Below the pieces are notes generated by a model. It did no database searches and was not told the origin of the DNA. It worked only from the letters and a program-made list of their open reading frames with translations. A DNA stretch of 64,000 nt, taken from Desertivirga xinjiangensis (GTDB lineage: Bacteria; Bacteroidota; Bacteroidia; Sphingobacteriales; Sphingobacteriaceae). Positions 44,873 to 53,025 of the stretch are shown piece by piece. The DNA is taken from positions 717,742 through 781,741 of the forward strand of contig NZ_JAFMZP010000003.1 in NCBI RefSeq assembly GCF_024436435.1. Direction: 5' to 3'. Every line of letters begins with the position of its first letter. Position 1 is the stretch's first letter. The position numbers and the translations under genes were made by a program.

Positions 44873-44890
44873 AGCGTTCTCGATAACGCT
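44873..44890. promoter_or_regulatory. LacI-like operator upstream of the transporter-nagA unit
   Basis: AGCGTTCTCGATAACGCT is symmetric apart from one central pair and shares 16 identical bases with the sequence at 35044-35059 before susC2. It lies 100 bases upstream of the transporter start codon. The half-site CGTTNTCG recurs in the sites at 39573-39603 and (as CGTTTTCG) 40801-40814. Confidence 0.68.
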
Positions 44891-45019
44891 TGCAAAGCGG
44901 GTTCCATGTGTTCATTTTTTAGGAAAATATGAACATATCTCTAAAATATGTCCATATTCGCTAAAGATCTAATTGCTATTCAACTTTTCAATAAAAGCAA
45001 TCCTGATCCTTTATCAAAC

Positions 45020-46156
45020 ATGGCCGGAATTTATCTCCATATCCCCTTCTGTAAAAAAGCATGTCATTACTGCGATTTTCATTTTACTACTTCCCTCAAG
45101 TATAAAAATGAGTTGCTTCATGCTATGAATACAGAGCTGCACCTTCGAAAAGACTATCTTAAGCAGGATATAGAAACTATTTATTTTGGCGGCGGCACAC
45201 CTTCTGTGATCAGCACAGGAGAATTGGAACGGCTCATAAATACCAGCACCTCTTTATTTACAGTTAACCCGAAGGCCGAAATAACGATGGAGGCTAATCC
45301 GGACGACCTGGATCGGCAAAAAGTTCAGGAGCTAAGGCATACCCCTGTCAACCGTTTCAGTATCGGAATTCAATCTTTTTTTGAAGAAGATCTGCTTTGG
45401 ATGAATAGGGCGCACAATGCGGTCGAGGCGGAAAGTTCAGTAAAACGGGTCCAGGATGCCGGATTTGAGAATATCACGGTAGACCTTATTTACGGTTACC
45501 CTCTGCTTACCAATGAAAAATGGATCAGCAATATTCGTAAAGTAATTGATTTGCAGATCCCTCATATTTCAGCCTATTCCATGACTGTAGAACCGCAGAC
45601 AGCACTCGCTAGTTTCATCAAAAAAGGAAAACAGGCCAACATGAACGATGCGCAAAGCGCTGAGCAGTTTTTGATTTTGATGGATATGCTGGAGGAAGCA
45701 GGTTATGAGCATTATGAGATCTCGAATTTTGCTAAACCAGGCTCTTACTCACGTCATAACTCCAATTACTGGAAAGGTGTGACCTATTTGGGTATCGGTC
45801 CGTCAGCACATTCTTTCGATGGTGAAAGCAGGCAATGGAATGTGGCTAACAATGCCAAATACATAGACGCTTTATTAAAAAATTCTCTTCCATCCGAGTG
45901 GGAAGTGCTGAGCACCGAAAATAAGCTGAACGAGTACATCATGACCTCCTTAAGAACAATCTGGGGGATGAGTTTGTCTCATATCGAGAGAGAGTTCGGC
46001 TCTGACCATCAGAAGACGGTGTTTGAATCTCTTCAGCAATTCCTGGACAAAAATTGGGTGATCAGCAAAGACAATAATATCACCCTAACCAGGCAAGGCA
46101 AGTTGTATGCTGATCATATAGCAGCAGAACTATTTATCACATCAGAAGAAGACTAA
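45020..46156 (+). CDS. hemW: HemW, radical SAM heme chaperone
   Basis: A 378-aa radical SAM protein formerly annotated as oxygen-independent coproporphyrinogen oxidase. The start at 45020 gives the family beginning AGIYLHIPFCKKACHYCDF with the cluster ligands C11, C15 and C18; an in-frame ATG at 44948 would add 24 unusual residues. Further motifs are YFGGGTPS, EANPDD, GIQSF and YEISNFAKPGS followed by NYW. The lack of a fourth Cys near the SAM motif favours HemW over HemN. It probably inserts heme into respiratory proteins. Confidence 0.92.
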   Translation: MAGIYLHIPFCKKACHYCDFHFTTSLKYKNELLHAMNTELHLRKDYLKQDIETIYFGGGTPSVISTGELERLINTSTSLFTVNPKAEITMEANPDDLDRQKVQELRHTPVNRFSIGIQSFFEEDLLWMNRAHNAVEAESSVKRVQDAGFENITVDLIYGYPLLTNEKWISNIRKVIDLQIPHISAYSMTVEPQTALASFIKKGKQANMNDAQSAEQFLILMDMLEEAGYEHYEISNFAKPGSYSRHNSNYWKGVTYLGIGPSAHSFDGESRQWNVANNAKYIDALLKNSLPSEWEVLSTENKLNEYIMTSLRTIWGMSLSHIEREFGSDHQKTVFESLQQFLDKNWVISKDNNITLTRQGKLYADHIAAELFITSEED

Positions 46157-46166
46157 AATTAATGTT

Positions 46167-47045
46167 ATGCATCAATGCGTTTCTTTTGGCGAGGTCCTTT
46201 GGGACAATTTTGCATCCGGGAAAAAAGCCGGAGGAGCCCCTATGAATGTTGCCTTGCATCTGCATAAACAAGGGATTGACAGTAAAATGATCAGTAGTGT
46301 AGGGAAGGATCCGGATGGTGTTGAGCTGACCGGCTATCTCCAGGATCAGGGCCTGGATACGAGTTTAATCGCTCAGCATGCTTACCTGCCGACAGGGGTG
46401 GTGGAGGTGAAACTGGACGCGGATCATCAGGCCGAGTATGATATCGTTAAATCGGTGGCCTGGGATGAGATATATTTTTCTGATGAATTAGAAGATGTGG
46501 TTAGTAAAAGTGATGTCATGGTATTCGGAAGCCTGGCCTGCAGGAGCGAAATCAGTAAAACTACTTTGTTGAAACTCCTTCCATCTGCCCGGTTTAAAGT
46601 CTTCGATATGAACCTGCGTCCGCCCCATTTTGCAGAGGAGCTGGTAATATCCCTGATGGGAGCCTGCGACGTGCTTAAGATCAATGAAGTAGAGCTGGAC
46701 CACCTTGCGCAGCTTTTTGGTTTTGAATCAGGTTCCCGGGAGGCACAACTGAGGCAGTTAAAGAAACAGGTTTCTATCCCTACAATTTGCGTAACGCTGG
46801 GTTCAGAAGGGGCAATGGTATTGCATAATGAGAGGCTGTTAAAGCATCAGGGGTTTAAAGTGGTTCCGGTAGATACGGTTGGAGCTGGCGACGCCTTTCT
46901 TGCCACGTTTATAGCCAGCTATCTGAAAGGGCTGCCCGTAGAACTTACCCTGGAAAGAGCTTGCGCAGCGGGTGCACTGGTTGCGTCCAAATCGGGAGCA
47001 AACCCGGAATACACTGAAGAGGATATTTTGAAGATGATAAAATAA
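46167..47045 (+). CDS. PfkB-family sugar kinase (fructokinase-like)
   Basis: A 292-aa ribokinase-fold enzyme. The N-terminal GGAPMNVALHLHKQG holds the substrate-binding Gly-Ala block and DTVGAGDAFLATF is the C-terminal signature with the catalytic Asp. It begins CVSFGEVLWD, as in fructokinase-type members. It phosphorylates a sugar with ATP, probably fructose. It lies 10 bases after hemW. Confidence 0.88.
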   Translation: MHQCVSFGEVLWDNFASGKKAGGAPMNVALHLHKQGIDSKMISSVGKDPDGVELTGYLQDQGLDTSLIAQHAYLPTGVVEVKLDADHQAEYDIVKSVAWDEIYFSDELEDVVSKSDVMVFGSLACRSEISKTTLLKLLPSARFKVFDMNLRPPHFAEELVISLMGACDVLKINEVELDHLAQLFGFESGSREAQLRQLKKQVSIPTICVTLGSEGAMVLHNERLLKHQGFKVVPVDTVGAGDAFLATFIASYLKGLPVELTLERACAAGALVASKSGANPEYTEEDILKMIK

Positions 47046-47057
47046 TCAAGCACAAGC

Positions 47058-47121
47058 GGCGCGCGTGCGCTAGCAGGGGCCTCAAAACCGGATTCCGGAC
47101 TTTCGCTGGCGCACGTGTGCC
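47058..47121. repeat. GC-rich imperfect inverted repeat after the PfkB gene
   Basis: GGCGCGCGTGCGCTAGC (47058-47074) and GCTGGCGCACGTGTGCC (47105-47121) form a 17-bp stem if G-U pairs are allowed, around a loop with a second palindrome CCGGATTCCGG. It lies 12 bases after the stop codon and is much richer in GC than its surroundings. A related CGCGCACCGCGTGTGCT occurs at about 42224-42240. It may be a terminator or a REP-type element. Confidence 0.55.
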
Positions 47122-47222
47122 TTAGGATTTTGCTACATCCCAAATTTTACATACCCCTAACATCTTTGGCTTTGTAAACTATTAACTTCGTTTATCCGTT
47201 ATTCAAACAAGAAAGGTGTACT

Positions 47223-48323
47223 ATGCGGGGATACTTGTTTTCAAAATTTCTTCCTAACGAACTTCCTAAGGGAGGCTTCGATGAACTGCTTAAGTTATTC
47301 CTTGAACTTCTTAACTACACCTCCGGCGACGCCAATGAGGCCCTCGCCTGGATGAATGAGCTAGACAAGCAATATAAGCTTACCAGCGACGAATACGGGA
47401 TGGGTGATTTTATTGAAGATCTGAAGCAAAAGGGCTATATTGATAATGATAATGACAACCCCGGAGGCTTTAAGATCACCGGAAAAACAGAACAGGGTAT
47501 CCGTAAATCGGCCCTGGAAGAAATATTCGGTAAGCTGAAGAAATCAGGAAAAGGAAGTCATAATACCAATCTCTCGGGCAATGGCGAGGAGAAAAATGCC
47601 GATCGCCGCGAATTTCAGTTTGGGGACAGTCTCGATCAGATTGACATGACGGCTTCCATCCATAATGCTCAGATCAATCATGGAATCAGTGATTTTACGA
47701 TGACTGAACGGGACCTGGAAGTGGAAGAGATGGACTATAAGACCCTGACCTCCACGGTGCTAATGATCGATATCTCGCACTCTATGATCCTTTATGGCGA
47801 AGACCGCATAACGCCGGCCAAAAAGGTGGCAATGGCACTGGCAGAACTTATCCGCACCAAATACCCTAAGGATACTCTGGATATTGTGGTTTTTGGTAAC
47901 GATGCCTGGCCTATTGCACTAAAAGATCTGCCTTACCTGCAGGTTGGACCATACCATACCAACACTTATGCAGGCCTCGAACTGGCTGTGGATATTCTGC
48001 GGAGAAGAAAAACACACAACAAGCAGATCTTTATGATCACCGACGGTAAGCCAACTTGTTTAAAAGAAGGTGCCAGATACTATAAAAATAGTATCGGGCT
48101 CGATCGTAAAGTGGTGAATAAGACCTTAAACAAAGCTGCTGAATGTAAGAGACTGAATATCCCAATCACTACCTTTATGATTGCTCAAGATCCTTATCTG
48201 CAGCAATTTGTCAGGAAGTTTACGGAGATAAATGGGGGCAAAGCTTTTTACAGCTCTCTGAAAGGTTTAGGCGAATACATATTTGAAGATTATATCCGTA
48301 ACCGGAGGAGAACGGTCAGATAG
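47223..48323 (+). CDS. VWA-domain protein, chelatase-D-like
   Basis: A 366-aa cytoplasmic protein. The N-terminal ~160 residues are helical and charged with a Gly/Asn linker. The C-terminal half is a von Willebrand A domain with an intact MIDAS: MIDISHSM (DxSxS), the Thr in the TNTYAGLELA loop and MITDGKPT. Such proteins pair with MoxR/chelatase-type AAA+ ATPases as metal-dependent binding partners, and the ATPase follows 27 bases later. The target is unknown. It starts a four-gene rightward cluster. Confidence 0.85.
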   Translation: MRGYLFSKFLPNELPKGGFDELLKLFLELLNYTSGDANEALAWMNELDKQYKLTSDEYGMGDFIEDLKQKGYIDNDNDNPGGFKITGKTEQGIRKSALEEIFGKLKKSGKGSHNTNLSGNGEEKNADRREFQFGDSLDQIDMTASIHNAQINHGISDFTMTERDLEVEEMDYKTLTSTVLMIDISHSMILYGEDRITPAKKVAMALAELIRTKYPKDTLDIVVFGNDAWPIALKDLPYLQVGPYHTNTYAGLELAVDILRRRKTHNKQIFMITDGKPTCLKEGARYYKNSIGLDRKVVNKTLNKAAECKRLNIPITTFMIAQDPYLQQFVRKFTEINGGKAFYSSLKGLGEYIFEDYIRNRRRTVR

Positions 48324-48350
48324 GATCGCAAAGCGACTAAGAAAAGAAAT

Positions 48351-49859
48351 ATGCACAATCTACTTGATATAAAAACATTTGGACAGCTTAAAGAAGCCGG
48401 TTACCGGCCGCGATCCATTAAACAGGAACTACGTGAAAACCTGATTGAACAATTAAAGAATAAAGACGCTGGTTTTGAGGGTATAATAGGGTACGAAGAT
48501 ACCGTCATCCCCGATCTGCAAACAGCCATACTTTCGCAGCATAACATACTTTTGCTGGGTTTAAGAGGACAGGCGAAAACACGAATAGCCCGGCTGATGG
48601 TCAATCTTCTGGACGAATACATCCCCTATGTTGAAGGCTCTGAACTTTTCGATGACCCTTTTGCTCCCATCTCCTGGTTTGCACGTAAGCGCCTGGAAGA
48701 ACAGGGTGATGACACGTCAATAGCATGGATGCACCGCTCGGAACGCTATACTGAAAAACTAGCAACTCCCGACGTAACGGTTGCAGACTTGATCGGCGAC
48801 GTAGATCCGATAAAGGCAGCTACCCTGAAACTTACGTATTCAGACGAAAGAGTGCTGCACTTTGGCTTAATACCAAGGGCACACCGCAGTATTTTTGTGA
48901 TAAATGAGCTTCCGGATCTGCAAGCCCGTATCCAGGTTGCTTTGTTTAATATCCTTCAGGAAAAAGATATTCAGATCCGTGGTTTTAAACTTCGTTTGCC
49001 TTTGGATGTCCAGTTTGTATTCACCGCAAATCCTGAGGATTATACTAACCGGGGTTCTATCGTTACCCCTTTAAAAGACCGTATTGAAAGCCAGATCCTC
49101 ACCCACTATCCACGTAGTATTGAGATTTCCCGGAAAATAACTCAACAGGAAGCCTCCATTACGCAGCAACAGCGGGAAAGCATTGAAGCCGATGGCCTTG
49201 TAAAAGATCTGGTTGAGCAGATAGCATTTGAGGCAAGAAATTCAGAATATATTGATAAAAAATCAGGAGTTTCAGCAAGGCTCACAATTTCTGCCTATGA
49301 GAATCTGATCAGTACTGCCGAACGCAGGATGCTGATTAATGGTGAAAAGCAGACTTTCGTACGTCTCTCGGATTTTCTTGGTGTAATTCCTGCTATCACA
49401 GGGAAAATAGAGCTTGTTTACGAAGGCGAGCAGGAGGGACCCGCAAAAGTGGCTAATATTCTGGTTGGTAAGGCGATTAAAACGCTAATGGCTAAATATT
49501 TTCCTGATCCGGAAAAGTTGAAGCGTGCAAAGGCAGACAATCCCTATACGCCGATCATCAATTGGTTCGGTTCGGGGAATACGTTAAACCTTCTCGACGA
49601 CCAGTCGGAGGAGGAGTACGAGCGTATACTAAACCTGGTACCGGGACTTAAAGACATTACGCAGCAATTTCACCCGGGTATAAGCAAGAACCAAAGACTA
49701 CTGTTAATGGAGTTTTTATTACATGGGCTTTCTGAATACTCTCAGGTGAGTAAGTCTTTTCTGGATAACGGCTATGCTTTTAAAGACATGCTGGGAAGCT
49801 TGTTTAATGCTACCTTTGAGGACGATGAGGAGGGCTATGATGATGATAATCGTTTCTAG
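48351..49859 (+). CDS. AAA+ ATPase, magnesium-chelatase-I/MoxR-like
   Basis: A 502-aa ATPase. The P-loop reads LLGLRGQAKTRIARL, with Ala in place of the usual second Gly, a form I know from this chelatase-like subfamily. The Walker B segment is IFVINELPDLQ and sensor 1 is QFVFTANPEDYTNRGSI. The C-terminal ~120 residues are a helical lid with an acidic tail (DDEEGYDDDN). Together with the upstream VWA protein it resembles a chelatase or MoxR-VWA remodelling machine. No porphyrin, cobalamin or methanol dehydrogenase genes adjoin, so the substrate is unknown. Confidence 0.88.
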   Translation: MHNLLDIKTFGQLKEAGYRPRSIKQELRENLIEQLKNKDAGFEGIIGYEDTVIPDLQTAILSQHNILLLGLRGQAKTRIARLMVNLLDEYIPYVEGSELFDDPFAPISWFARKRLEEQGDDTSIAWMHRSERYTEKLATPDVTVADLIGDVDPIKAATLKLTYSDERVLHFGLIPRAHRSIFVINELPDLQARIQVALFNILQEKDIQIRGFKLRLPLDVQFVFTANPEDYTNRGSIVTPLKDRIESQILTHYPRSIEISRKITQQEASITQQQRESIEADGLVKDLVEQIAFEARNSEYIDKKSGVSARLTISAYENLISTAERRMLINGEKQTFVRLSDFLGVIPAITGKIELVYEGEQEGPAKVANILVGKAIKTLMAKYFPDPEKLKRAKADNPYTPIINWFGSGNTLNLLDDQSEEEYERILNLVPGLKDITQQFHPGISKNQRLLLMEFLLHGLSEYSQVSKSFLDNGYAFKDMLGSLFNATFEDDEEGYDDDNRF

Positions 49860-49876
49860 CCAATTTTACAGTTTAT

Positions 49877-51196
49877 ATGTCTGACCGGATAATACCTTTG
49901 TTAATTATCAGCGCGTTTTTACTGCTGATAGACCTGTATATTTTCAAAGCTTTAAAAACACTAGATAAAAAACCAGCCAGCCGGCAAAGCAATACTTTTG
50001 CCTGGCTTTGGTGGGGATATTCTGCACTCTTGCTTATTGGTGTGTTTGCAAGTGTTTTTTTTAGTTTGTTCCTCACCTTACGTGCTGTTATTTTAGTAGC
50101 CTTTGTATTGACATTTGTTACCAAAATCGCCTATCTGCCTTTCCTCTTTGCTGACGATCTCCGAAGGGGAATAAAAAAGCTTTTGCGCAAGTCAAAAACA
50201 CAATCTGCTCCCGAGTCGGGAACTGCAGTGAAAATTCCTTCAGGTTCAGATGATCAAATAAGCCAGCCTCTCGAGGATAAAGTAAGTGCCGGAGCAGAGG
50301 ATAAAATATCACGCTCCAACTTTTTACTAAAAGCAGGTCTGGTTGTAGCCTCTATTCCTTTTGCCTCACTCACCTGGGGGATCACTTCAGGAGCTTATGA
50401 TTATAAGGTCGTTCGAAAAAAGTTATTTCTTAAAAATCTGCCTAAAGCTTTTGACGGAATACGTTTGGCTCAGCTCTCCGATATTCATTCAGGTAGTTTT
50501 TATAACCATAGAGCTGTCCTGGGTGGCATAGAACAGTTACTTGCAGAGAAGCCGGATTTCGTATTCTTTACCGGCGACCTGGTGAACAATGTCGCGTCTG
50601 AAATGCGCGACTATCAGAACATCTTTTCGAAGGTAAAAGCGCCCCTGGGAGTATACTCTAGCCTCGGAAATCATGATTATGGCGATTATTACTTTGGAAA
50701 AAAGCCTTCTTTAAAGAAAGCCAAAAATCTGCAAGATCTCAAGCAAACCCACAAGAACATGGGTTGGGACTTGTTGCTGAACGATAACAGGCGATTAAAG
50801 GTGGATGGCGAAGAAATTGGGATATTAGGAGTAGAAAACTGGGGTGCTGGCGAACGTTTCCCTAAATTCGGTCGTCTGGATCTTGCCGTGCAAGGAACAG
50901 ATGATCTGCCGGTGAAGCTATTATTATCTCATGACCCGTCGCACTGGAGAAACCATGTACTTCAATATCCGGATATTAATGCAACTTTCAGCGGACACAC
51001 TCATGGGATGCAGTTTGGTGTGAGAACGGAAGAGTACCAATGGAGCCCTGTGCAGTACATCTATAAAGAATGGGCTGGCCTATACCAAGAAAATGATCAG
51101 CAGTTGTATGTGAATGTTGGTTATGGTTTTCTCGGCTATCCGGGAAGGGTTGGAATATTGCCTGAAATTACGATATTTGAATTAAAACCCACTTAG
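49877..51196 (+). CDS. Membrane-anchored metallophosphoesterase
   Basis: A 439-aa protein with three N-terminal helices, a charged linker (about 100-145), one more hydrophobic segment and a calcineurin-type phosphoesterase domain. The domain has LSDIHSG, FTGDLVNN, SLGNHDYGDYY, LLSHDPSHW and FSGHTHGMQFG, supplying all dinuclear metal ligands. The ending GYPGRVGILPEITIFEL is typical of YkuE/YaeI-like membrane members. The substrate is unknown; a lipid or lipid-linked pyrophosphate is possible. Confidence 0.88.
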   Translation: MSDRIIPLLIISAFLLLIDLYIFKALKTLDKKPASRQSNTFAWLWWGYSALLLIGVFASVFFSLFLTLRAVILVAFVLTFVTKIAYLPFLFADDLRRGIKKLLRKSKTQSAPESGTAVKIPSGSDDQISQPLEDKVSAGAEDKISRSNFLLKAGLVVASIPFASLTWGITSGAYDYKVVRKKLFLKNLPKAFDGIRLAQLSDIHSGSFYNHRAVLGGIEQLLAEKPDFVFFTGDLVNNVASEMRDYQNIFSKVKAPLGVYSSLGNHDYGDYYFGKKPSLKKAKNLQDLKQTHKNMGWDLLLNDNRRLKVDGEEIGILGVENWGAGERFPKFGRLDLAVQGTDDLPVKLLLSHDPSHWRNHVLQYPDINATFSGHTHGMQFGVRTEEYQWSPVQYIYKEWAGLYQENDQQLYVNVGYGFLGYPGRVGILPEITIFELKPT

Positions 51197-51219
51197 TTCG
51201 CTTATAAACTGATTCCTGC

Positions 51220-52110
51220 ATGCCCGACCCCCGACTGATACTGTTAAGAAGGAATGCCCGACAGGTTTTAGACTTTCTTCTGTTCAGTAACATCTTTATC
51301 GGATTATGTGCGGTTGCCCAGGCAGCTGTAACCTACCATTTGATAAATGCCAAATGTGATAAATACGTATTGGGCCTGTTGTTCTGTTCAACAATGGCGC
51401 TATACAATTTCAGCATGCTTCTGTCGAAGCCCAGAGAGCCGAAGAAATCACCTTTCAGGCGGGTAAGGTGGATTTTTTCACACTATCGCTTTATGACCAC
51501 CATCACAATGATGGCGGTTCTTTGTATACTTCCATTGGCGCTGTTTTTAAGCGCCGCCTCCCAGGTGTTACTTCTGTTCCTGGGAATAGTGGCGGTGGCA
51601 TATAACCTGCCTTTGTTCAGCATTAATGAAAAGAAGTTCAGTCTGAGGAATATTCCGGGATTAAAACTTTTCCTCATTGCTTTGATCTGGTCATTAAGCT
51701 GTGTGCTGTTGCCTGTGATCGAAACCGGCCAGTCTGTACCCGTCAGCGATACCATTTTACTCGTGGCCAAAAGGTTCCTTTTTGTAGCTGCCATAACCGT
51801 CCCCTTCGATATTCGTGATCTTTTCCAGGACAAGAACTATGATCTAAAGACAATTCCTGTGATCCTGGGAGAAAAGAATGCCTACCTCTTTTGCCAGGTG
51901 CTTTTGATAGCATATTTAAGCTTGCTGTTTCTGTTTACAAATGCTTTTGACGCTGATTTTTTTGCGCTGACTTCAACTATCCTCCTGTCAGGCTGGCTAA
52001 TATTTAAATCAGGATTTAGGAAAAATGAATATTATTATTTCTTTTTCCTTGACGGAACCATGGTATTGCAGTTGGTAATGCTTGATCTTGTAAACTTGAT
52101 CTGGACTTAA
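51220..52110 (+). CDS. UbiA-like membrane protein with degenerate first Asp motif
   Basis: A 296-aa protein with about eight helices. The second UbiA motif is intact: FDIRDLFQDKNYDLKTIPV (DxxxDxxxD) followed by ILGEKNAY. The first motif, normally NDxxDxxxD, is reduced to LYNFSMLLSKPRE with no Asp. It may have lost prenyl-diphosphate transfer or use another substrate. It lies 23 bases after the phosphoesterase gene, and both suggest lipid-linked chemistry, though this is inference. Confidence 0.72.
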   Translation: MPDPRLILLRRNARQVLDFLLFSNIFIGLCAVAQAAVTYHLINAKCDKYVLGLLFCSTMALYNFSMLLSKPREPKKSPFRRVRWIFSHYRFMTTITMMAVLCILPLALFLSAASQVLLLFLGIVAVAYNLPLFSINEKKFSLRNIPGLKLFLIALIWSLSCVLLPVIETGQSVPVSDTILLVAKRFLFVAAITVPFDIRDLFQDKNYDLKTIPVILGEKNAYLFCQVLLIAYLSLLFLFTNAFDADFFALTSTILLSGWLIFKSGFRKNEYYYFFFLDGTMVLQLVMLDLVNLIWT

Positions 52111-52141
52111 AAAAACAGAATAGATCCGGAATTCGTATTGG

Positions 52142-52225
52142 GTCATCCTGAACTTGTTTCAGGACCTCTTGCCCAGGCTAATGCTCCATGTAGTTCAAGG
52201 TATGCCGAAGTAAATTCCGCATTAC
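52142..52225. repeat. REP-like inverted pair (locus B)
   Basis: Unit 1 (52142-52168) contains TCCTGAACTTGTTTCAGGA with a GTCA start and ACCTC end, identical in design to unit 1 of locus A but in reverse orientation. A decayed second unit (about 52198-52225, TGCCGAAGTAAATTCCGCA) follows in opposite orientation. It lies between convergent genes. Confidence 0.65.
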
Positions 52226-52318
52226 ATATGCCTTTTGACCACCATCATCTAAAAAACTTACCCAATACACAAACTCATATCACCTTCTGTACAGTTGCTA
52301 CCCCTAATAGATTATTAT

Positions 52319-53002
52319 CTAATACACAAACTTATACCCAATCCCCCTCACAGTCTGCAAAAACTGTGGGGTATCCGGATTACTTTCAATTTTCTTTCTA
52401 AGCCTTACAATATGCATATCCAGCGTCCGGGTATTCACGTCCGAATTGTACCCCCATACCTCCATCATCAGTTCATCACGGGTGATCACCTGGTTATTGT
52501 TTTTCAGAAAATACAACAGGATCCGGTTCTCCAATATCGTCAGTTCAATCTTCTTGCCATCAGCAATTAACGAATGCGTATGCGGATGATGCTCCATGCT
52601 GCCAAACCGGTTTACCTCGTTTTTCTCGTTATTCACTACATACTTCACCTTGTTTTCAATAAGCGCTATAAGCACATCCATATTAAAGGGCTTGGTTACA
52701 TAGTCGGAAATTCCAAAGCTGTAGGCATCTATCTTATCTACGTCCTGGGCCTTGGCAGTCATCATAATGATTACATTCTCAAAGCCTTTTTCCCTAACAT
52801 CCCTGCACACCTCAATACCTAGTTTTCCCGGCAGCATCCAGTCGAGTAACACTATTTCCGGTTTTTCATTCATGATCAGTTGTTCGGCCTCATCACCGTT
52901 CGATACTTCAAGAACGGTATATCCCTCCGACTTGAGCCGGTGTGATACGAGAAAGAGGAGATTCTCATCATCCTCAACAACAGCAACTTTAATTGTCTTC
53001 AT
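52319..53002 (-). CDS. OmpR-family response regulator (RprY-like)
   Basis: A 227-aa regulator. The receiver has acidic pocket VVEDDEN, phospho-Asp in IVLLDWMLPG, the Thr in MMTAKAQ and the Lys in VTKPFN. The winged-helix DNA-binding domain ends MHIVRLRKKIESNP and VRGIGYKFVY. It is the last gene of a minus-strand operon with the S9-like lipoprotein and the histidine kinase, 23 bases after the kinase. Confidence 0.93.
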   Translation of the reverse strand: MKTIKVAVVEDDENLLFLVSHRLKSEGYTVLEVSNGDEAEQLIMNEKPEIVLLDWMLPGKLGIEVCRDVREKGFENVIIMMTAKAQDVDKIDAYSFGISDYVTKPFNMDVLIALIENKVKYVVNNEKNEVNRFGSMEHHPHTHSLIADGKKIELTILENRILLYFLKNNNQVITRDELMMEVWGYNSDVNTRTLDMHIVRLRKKIESNPDTPQFLQTVRGIGYKFVY

Positions 53003-53025
53003 CCAGATCGTATTTAATTCTAATT

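Noticed and set aside
52138..52401. 87-codon open frame on the plus strand starting GHPELVSGP
   Set aside because: The start is a translated REP-like palindrome and the rest overlaps the 3' end of the response regulator gene; no protein-like features.
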